58,289 nt of DNA, taken from NCBI RefSeq assembly GCF_018332515.1, contig NZ_BOQD01000049.1:1-58289 (forward strand). The letters are read 5' to 3'. The stretch is from Bacillus hominis. GTDB taxonomy: Bacteria > Bacillota > Bacilli > Bacillales > Bacillaceae_G. The notes beneath the pieces were generated by a model, which was not told the origin of the DNA, did not search any database, and worked only from the letters and a program-made list of their open reading frames with translations. Within the stretch, counting starts at the first letter, position 1. Each line of letters opens with the position of its first letter. Of this stretch, positions 53,355 to 58,289 are shown piece by piece. The position numbers were made by a program, and so were the translations under genes.

Positions 53355-55790
53355 TTATTTTACCTTTTCCGCACTATGAATGACAAATGATTCTCCTTCT
53401 ACATCAAAGATAACTTTTTGTCCTTTCTCAATAGCACCTTTTAACAGTTCTTCTGATAGTCTATCTTCTACATGTTTCTGAATTGCCCTACGAAGCGGAC
53501 GAGCACCGTACTCACGATCAAATCCTTTATCAGCAATAGCTGAAATTGCCCCTTCTGTTAAGTGCAATTCAATTTCTTGTTCTTTTAAGCGATTCACTAA
53601 CTGATTCACCATAAGTGTTACAATCTCTTGAATATGTTTTTTCTCAAGCATATGGAACACGATAATTTCATCAATACGGTTTAAGAATTCTGGACGAAAT
53701 GCTTTTTTCAATTCATCCATTACTTTACCTTTCATATCTGAATAATCGCGGCTCTCATCTTGTACGTTAAATCCAAGATGTTTATTACGTTTTAATGCGT
53801 CTGCACCAACATTAGACGTCATAATAACAATTGTATTACGGAAATCAACTGTACGTCCTTTAGAATCTGTTAAACGACCATCTTCTAATACTTGTAGTAA
53901 AATATTAAACACATCAGGATGAGCTTTCTCTACTTCATCTAATAAGACAACTGAATATGGCTTACGACGAACTTTCTCTGTTAATTGTCCACCTTCTTCA
54001 TATCCAACATATCCTGGGGGAGATCCAACTAAACGAGAAGTAGAATGCTTTTCCATGTACTCAGACATATCAATGCGGATCATTGCATCTTCATCACCGA
54101 ACATAGATTCTGCTAATGCCCTCGCTAGTTCTGTTTTACCTACACCAGTCGGTCCTAGGAAAATAAATGAACCAATTGGACGTTTCGGGTCTTTTAATCC
54201 CGCTCTCGCACGACGAACAGCTTTTGCCACAGCTACAACTGCTTCATCCTGCCCAATCAAACGATCATGTAAAATTGATTCCAAGTTTAATAATTTATCT
54301 GTCTCTGTTTGTGCAAGTTTAGAAACCGGAATACGTGTCCATGTAGAAACGACATTTGCAATATCTTCTACTGTTACTTCCGAGTTTTCTTGTCCTTGTT
54401 TCTCTTTCCACTGACGCTTCGTATCTTCTAACTTTTCACGTAAACGTTGTTCCATATCACGTAAGGAAGCAGCTTTTTCAAATTCTTGGCTTTGTACAGC
54501 TGCATCTTTTTCTTTTCTAATTTCCTCAAGCTTCACTTCAAGCTCTTTTAAGTTTGGCGGTGTTGTATAAGAACGTAAGCGCACTTTTGATGCAGCCTCA
54601 TCAATTAAATCGATTGCTTTATCAGGTAAAAAACGGTCTGTAATGTAACGATCTGAAAGTTTTACAGCCGCATCGATTGCATCATCTGTAATAGATACGC
54701 GGTGATGCGCCTCGTAACGGTCACGTAAACCTTTTAAAATTTGAACTGATTCTTCTAAGTTTGGTTCATCAACATGAATTGGTTGGAAACGTCTTTCTAA
54801 TGCCGCATCCTTTTCAATATATTTACGATATTCGTCTAAAGTTGTTGCACCAATACATTGTAATTCACCACGTGCTAAAGATGGTTTTAAAATATTCGAT
54901 GCATCAATTGCACCTTCCGCCCCACCTGCACCAATTAACGTATGAAGCTCATCAATAAATAGAATGATGTTACCAGCTTGGCGAATCTCATCCATCACTT
55001 TCTTTAAACGATCCTCAAATTCACCACGATATTTTGTTCCAGCAACAACTGTACCCATATCTAATGTCATAACACGCTTATCTCTTAAAGTTTCAGGAAC
55101 TTCATTATTTACAATTTGCTGTGCTAATCCTTCCGCAATTGCTGTCTTACCTACACCAGGTTCTCCAATTAATACTGGATTGTTTTTTGTTCTACGGCTT
55201 AACACTTCAATTACACGTTGAATTTCTTTACTACGTCCAATAACAGGATCTAAACGATTTTCACGTGCAACAACTGTTAAATCACGTGCTAGACTGTCAA
55301 GTGTAGGTGTATTCGCATTTGTCGATGAACCACCTTGGTGACCTGAACTAGCTTCATTACTTCCAAGGAGTTGTAACACTTGTTGTCTTGCTTTATTTAG
55401 GCTTACACCTAAATTATTTAAAACGCGTGCTGCTACACCTTCACCTTCACGGATTAAACCAAGTAAAATATGTTCTGTTCCAACGTAGGAATGACCTAAT
55501 TTACGAGCTTCGTCCATAGACAACTCAATAACTTTTTTAGCACGAGGTGTGTAATGTACTGTTTGAGAAGCTTCCGTTCCCCGTCCAATTAATGCTTCTA
55601 CCTCTTTTTGAACTTTCTCTGGACTTAATCCAAGAGCAATTAACGCTTTTGCTGCAATTCCTTCACCTTCGCGTACAAGCCCAAGTAAAATATGTTCTGT
55701 TCCAATATTATTATGCCCAATGCGAATTGCTTCCTCTTGAGATAAAGCTAATACTTTCTGTGCTCGTTCTGTAAATCTTCCAAACATCAT
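53355..55790 (-). CDS. clpC: ATP-dependent Clp protease ATPase subunit ClpC
   Basis: 811 aa Hsp100 chaperone. Two N-terminal Clp repeats (about 1-145), AAA+ domain 1 with Walker [10 protein letters not shown] (209-217), an M-domain with a UVR-like motif ([14 protein letters not shown]) that binds adaptors, and AAA+ domain 2 with Walker [10 protein letters not shown]. It feeds substrates, including arginine-phosphorylated proteins, to ClpP. Last gene of the ctsR operon; 22 nt after mcsB. Confidence 0.98.
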   Translation of the reverse strand: MMFGRFTERAQKVLALSQEEAIRIGHNNIGTEHILLGLVREGEGIAAKALIALGLSPEKVQKEVEALIGRGTEASQTVHYTPRAKKVIELSMDEARKLGHSYVGTEHILLGLIREGEGVAARVLNNLGVSLNKARQQVLQLLGSNEASSGHQGGSSTNANTPTLDSLARDLTVVARENRLDPVIGRSKEIQRVIEVLSRRTKNNPVLIGEPGVGKTAIAEGLAQQIVNNEVPETLRDKRVMTLDMGTVVAGTKYRGEFEDRLKKVMDEIRQAGNIILFIDELHTLIGAGGAEGAIDASNILKPSLARGELQCIGATTLDEYRKYIEKDAALERRFQPIHVDEPNLEESVQILKGLRDRYEAHHRVSITDDAIDAAVKLSDRYITDRFLPDKAIDLIDEAASKVRLRSYTTPPNLKELEVKLEEIRKEKDAAVQSQEFEKAASLRDMEQRLREKLEDTKRQWKEKQGQENSEVTVEDIANVVSTWTRIPVSKLAQTETDKLLNLESILHDRLIGQDEAVVAVAKAVRRARAGLKDPKRPIGSFIFLGPTGVGKTELARALAESMFGDEDAMIRIDMSEYMEKHSTSRLVGSPPGYVGYEEGGQLTEKVRRKPYSVVLLDEVEKAHPDVFNILLQVLEDGRLTDSKGRTVDFRNTIVIMTSNVGADALKRNKHLGFNVQDESRDYSDMKGKVMDELKKAFRPEFLNRIDEIIVFHMLEKKHIQEIVTLMVNQLVNRLKEQEIELHLTEGAISAIADKGFDREYGARPLRRAIQKHVEDRLSEELLKGAIEKGQKVIFDVEGESFVIHSAEKVK

Positions 55791-55812
55791 AGAAATCGCC
55801 TCCTACTTGCGC

Positions 55813-56877
55813 TTAATTTTGTTCAATTCGTAATCGCTCACGGATTAAAGTTGCTCTTCGATAATCTCTTTCTTCTGGTCCTAGAGGTCCTCCTGCATAT
55901 TGTTGCAAAATGCCCGGCTGAGTAAGAACCATTAACTCAGTTAAAATATTTCTCGATATACCTTGTATATATCCTAAGTCAATACCAAGTCGTACATCTG
56001 ATAAGCAAGTGGCTGCTTCTGCAGATTGAATTAAACGACTGTTAGCTAGTATTCCGTAAGAACGATATACTTTATCTTCAAGCTCAATACTTGAATTTTG
56101 TACAATTAATTCTCTAGCCATTTTTTCTTGATGAATGATCTGTTGAATGACACTCTTTAAATCTGCAATAATATCTTCTTCTGATTTCCCTAGTGTCATT
56201 TGATTTGACACTTGAAATATATTACCTAACGCTTCGCTACCTTCACCGTATATTCCTCTTACTACTAACCCTAATTTTTGAATTACTTGTATAATACGGT
56301 TAATTCTTTTCGTTAAAACCAGTCCCGGCAAATGAATCATTACCGAAGCCCTTAATCCTGTACCGACGTTAGTGGGGCAACTCGTAATATATCCAAGCGA
56401 TTCATCAAAAGCATATTCAACCTGTTCCTCGATCCAATTATCTATTTGATTGGCACTTTGAAGCGCCTCTGATAACTGCAAACCTGAAAACAGGCACTGA
56501 ATCCTAACATGATCCTCTTCATTAAGCATGATACTTATATGTTCACTTTCTGATAGTAGGCATGCTCCGTATTCTGTTCCTGCAAGATTTGGACTAATTA
56601 AATGCTTCTCAACTAAAACCCTCCTTTGAAGAGGATTTAATTCATTCATTTTTAATAGTTCAAACGCCCCAAAAGGTTCTACAGGTTTATTTATAAAATT
56701 CTTCTTAAATAACTCATGAATCTGTTTAGCTTCTTCCTCGTTTTGCATAGTAGAGAATTGATATTTTTTAAAATTACGAGCCAAACGAATTCGACTACTT
56801 AAAACAATATCAGAATCAGGGCCATCCCCCTTCATCCATGGACTAATCGCTTCATTCATAATTCTGTCCAGTGACAT
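55813..56877 (-). CDS. mcsB: Protein arginine kinase McsB
   Basis: 354 aa from the ATG at 56877 ([14 protein letters not shown]), nine nt after AGGGGG; the longer frame overlaps mcsA and is excluded. Phosphagen-kinase-like domain: SSRIRLARN (about 27-35) binds [16 protein letters not shown] carries the active-site cysteine and loop. McsB phosphorylates arginines of CtsR and misfolded proteins, marking them for ClpCP. It starts four nt from the mcsA stop. Confidence 0.97.
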   Translation of the reverse strand: MSLDRIMNEAISPWMKGDGPDSDIVLSSRIRLARNFKKYQFSTMQNEEEAKQIHELFKKNFINKPVEPFGAFELLKMNELNPLQRRVLVEKHLISPNLAGTEYGACLLSESEHISIMLNEEDHVRIQCLFSGLQLSEALQSANQIDNWIEEQVEYAFDESLGYITSCPTNVGTGLRASVMIHLPGLVLTKRINRIIQVIQKLGLVVRGIYGEGSEALGNIFQVSNQMTLGKSEEDIIADLKSVIQQIIHQEKMARELIVQNSSIELEDKVYRSYGILANSRLIQSAEAATCLSDVRLGIDLGYIQGISRNILTELMVLTQPGILQQYAGGPLGPEERDYRRATLIRERLRIEQN

Positions 56878-56881
56878 AGAA

Positions 56882-57430
56882 CTATTCCCCCTCTCTATGC
56901 TCACTAAGCTGATTTTCAAGACCTCGAATTTTATCTCGTACTTCAGCTGCTTTCTCAAATTCCTCTTTCTGTACATATTGTTTCAGATTGAGTTTTAGTT
57001 CATCTAATTCTTTCTTTAAGTAGATATTTCCTTCTATACGTTCAGGAATTTTTCCACAATGTTCTGTATGCCCACCGTGAAGACGTTTTAACAATGGTTT
57101 TAAATGCCCCTTAAATGTATCGTAACAAGAAGCACATCCAAAGCGTCCCACTTTTGTAAATTGTTCATATGTCATCTTACAATTCGGACATCTTGATATA
57201 TTTGTATTTGAAAATGCATCTTGCCCTTCTTCAAACATTGCTGGTTCACTATGCAATAATCCGGCTAATAGGTCATGAAATGAAAAATTAGACTGCGGTG
57301 ATTGAAAGAAAGACGTATAGCCACTTTGTTCTGCACATTGCTCGCAAAGATGAACTTCCGCCTTTTTTTCGTTGATTACTTTTGTATAATGTAAAGTTGC
57401 TGGTCTTATATTACAGTTTTGACAAGTCAT
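56882..57430 (-). CDS. mcsA: McsA, zinc-finger activator of McsB
   Basis: 182 aa. Four CxxC zinc motifs (CQNC, CEQC, CPNC, CASC) and a C-terminal UVR domain ([20 protein letters not shown]) like that of ClpC. McsA stimulates McsB kinase activity and links it to stress sensing. AAGGTGGGAG precedes the ATG. It is preceded by an unexpectedly long 169-nt gap after ctsR. Confidence 0.96.
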   Translation of the reverse strand: MTCQNCNIRPATLHYTKVINEKKAEVHLCEQCAEQSGYTSFFQSPQSNFSFHDLLAGLLHSEPAMFEEGQDAFSNTNISRCPNCKMTYEQFTKVGRFGCASCYDTFKGHLKPLLKRLHGGHTEHCGKIPERIEGNIYLKKELDELKLNLKQYVQKEEFEKAAEVRDKIRGLENQLSEHREGE

Positions 57431-57599
57431 CGCTATCTCCCACCTTTACAACAGGAACGATCTATCTCATGATACTTTTCATACATTACTAGATTGTTCT
57501 CTTTTCTTAATCCATTTAGTAAAAGCACATGTCATCTTTCAAAATTCCTACAATATTAAACTGCATTATCTTAGTTATCATTCTTAACAAAAGTTATAT

Positions 57600-58061
57600 T
57601 TATTTATATTTCAGTGTTCTTAACATTGCGCATAATATTCGAGCCCTAAGTTCATCTCGAGAAGGAACATCCATTAATAATACAGAACGATCTAGTACGC
57701 TTAGCATAAGTTTAGCTTCACGATTTGTTATAATACCCTCTTCTATTAAACGTATAATCATGCTTTCTGCATTTCCTTGCGCAACACTATGATCAATCAT
57801 ATGAAGCATTTGATCAATAATGTCTATATCGTCATGCAATTTGACTTTTATAATGCGAATGTAACCCCCTCCACCTCGTTTACTTTCTACTACAAATCCT
57901 CTTTCTAGCGTAAAACGGGTATTGATTACATAGTTGATTTGAGACGGCACACAATCGAATTGATCAGCGATCTCATTCCTCTTGATTTCAATCACATTAT
58001 TATTGCTTAAGTCAATAACTTGCTTTAGATATTTCTCAATGATATCAGATATATTTCTCAT
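57600..58061 (-). CDS. ctsR: CtsR, transcriptional repressor of class III heat-shock genes
   Basis: 153 aa. N-terminal winged helix-turn-helix (NEIADQFDCVPSQINYVI) with the wing SKRGGGGYIRI; the four-glycine loop (63-66) is the known thermosensor. C-terminal four-helix dimerisation domain. CtsR represses its own operon, clpP and clpE; heat or McsB activity relieves it. A CtsR operator is at 58083-58099. First gene of ctsR-mcsA-mcsB-clpC. Confidence 0.97.
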   Translation of the reverse strand: MRNISDIIEKYLKQVIDLSNNNVIEIKRNEIADQFDCVPSQINYVINTRFTLERGFVVESKRGGGGYIRIIKVKLHDDIDIIDQMLHMIDHSVAQGNAESMIIRLIEEGIITNREAKLMLSVLDRSVLLMDVPSRDELRARILCAMLRTLKYK

Positions 58062-58082
58062 CTATCCGCCACCTTTATTGAC

Positions 58083-58108
58083 TTTGACTATCTTTGACTT
58101 TAATTATA
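58083..58108 (-). promoter_or_regulatory. CtsR operator and -10 of the ctsR promoter
   Basis: Minus strand AGTCAAA, GAT, AGTCAAA (58099-58083) is a heptad direct repeat with 3-nt spacing, matching the CtsR box (R)GTCAAANANRGTCAAA. It lies just downstream of the -10 TATAAT (58108-58103), so binding blocks transcription. Confidence 0.92.
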
Positions 58109-58130
58109 TACGTATTAAAAAAATTTGCAA
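58103..58130 (-). promoter_or_regulatory. ctsR operon promoter (sigma-A)
   Basis: Minus strand: TTGCAA at 58130-58125, 16-nt spacer, perfect TATAAT at 58108-58103, with the CtsR box immediately after. Confidence 0.8.
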
Positions 58131-58237
58131 CTCTTTTGCTTATTCACTATCCTAGCCACATTTCCCAGTCTTTAATCAAAAGGACGATTCTTTAAGTAAA
58201 GATTTTTTAAATTACTATGAATTATACAAAAAAACAC

Positions 58238-58268
58238 GAAAAAACACGAGTCAAATGACTCGTGTTTT
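58238..58268 (-). terminator. rRNA operon terminator
   Basis: AAAACACGAGTCA (58241-58253) pairs with TGACTCGTGTTTT (58256-58268), with T-rich sequence on the minus strand. It directly follows the 5S 3' end. The stretch 58131-58237 between it and the ctsR promoter holds nothing I can name. Confidence 0.9.
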
Positions 58269-58273
58269 AGTTG

Positions 58274-58289
58274 CTTGGCGACGTCCTAC
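58274..58289 (-). rRNA. rrf: 5S ribosomal RNA, 3' end only
   Basis: Minus strand GTAGGACGTCGCCAAGC-like end of Bacillus 5S rRNA reaches the window edge, followed by an rRNA terminator. The rest of the gene and its operon lie beyond the right edge. Confidence 0.85.

Overview
The window is 58.3 kb of a low-GC Firmicute chromosome. Protein sequences, the pdaB-kbaA-gerD-salA-cwlD sporulation cluster, strong AGGAGG ribosome binding sites and the 16S leader sequence all point to the Bacillus cereus group; I cannot fix the species. Almost everything is on the minus strand, so biological order runs from high to low coordinates. Both ends touch rRNA operons: at the right edge lie the 3' end and terminator of a 5S gene, at the left edge the promoters and leader of another rRNA operon reading out of the window.

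Right to left. (1) 58.1-53.3 kb: heat-shock operon ctsR-mcsA-mcsB-clpC behind a CtsR box. (2) 53.3-46.7 kb: radA, disA, yacL, ispD, ispF, gltX. (3) 46.7-41.8 kb: a cysteine T-box, then cysE-cysS-mrnC-rlmB-yacP, then sigH from its own promoter. (4) 41.8-29.5 kb: rpmG-secE-nusG, rplK-rplA, rplJ-rplL with an L10 leader, ybxB, rpoB-rpoC, ybxF. (5) 29.4-24.9 kb: the str cluster rpsL-rpsG-fusA-tuf. (6) 24.7-9.8 kb: the S10-spc-alpha supercluster from rpsJ to rplQ behind up to three tandem promoters. (7) 9.7-5.4 kb: ecfA1-ecfA2-ecfT-truA and rplM-rpsI with an L13 leader. (8) 5.3-0.5 kb: ybaK, cwlD, salA, gerD (+), kbaA and pdaB (+), all tied to sporulation, germination or developmental regulation. 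(9) a small unknown ORF ahead of the rRNA promoters.

Together the genes form the transcription-translation core (about 30 ribosomal proteins, RNA polymerase alpha, beta and beta', IF-1, EF-G, EF-Tu, SecY/SecE, NusG, two aminoacyl-tRNA synthetases, rRNA modification and maturation) flanked by stress, DNA-integrity and sporulation functions. I found no mobile element, phage, CRISPR array or defence island, and no clearly new multi-gene system. The window is classical core genome. What deserves a second look is mostly regulatory RNA and promoter architecture in the gaps: a perfect inverted repeat on the S10 promoter, strong unexplained hairpins ahead of rpoA, rpsL and tuf, a promoter-terminator-promoter arrangement ahead of rplK, plus atypical family members (PdaB without the usual metal histidines, SalA without the Mrp cysteines). 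Many gene starts were moved downstream of the longest reading frame to match ribosome binding sites and family lengths. Promoters were judged by eye.
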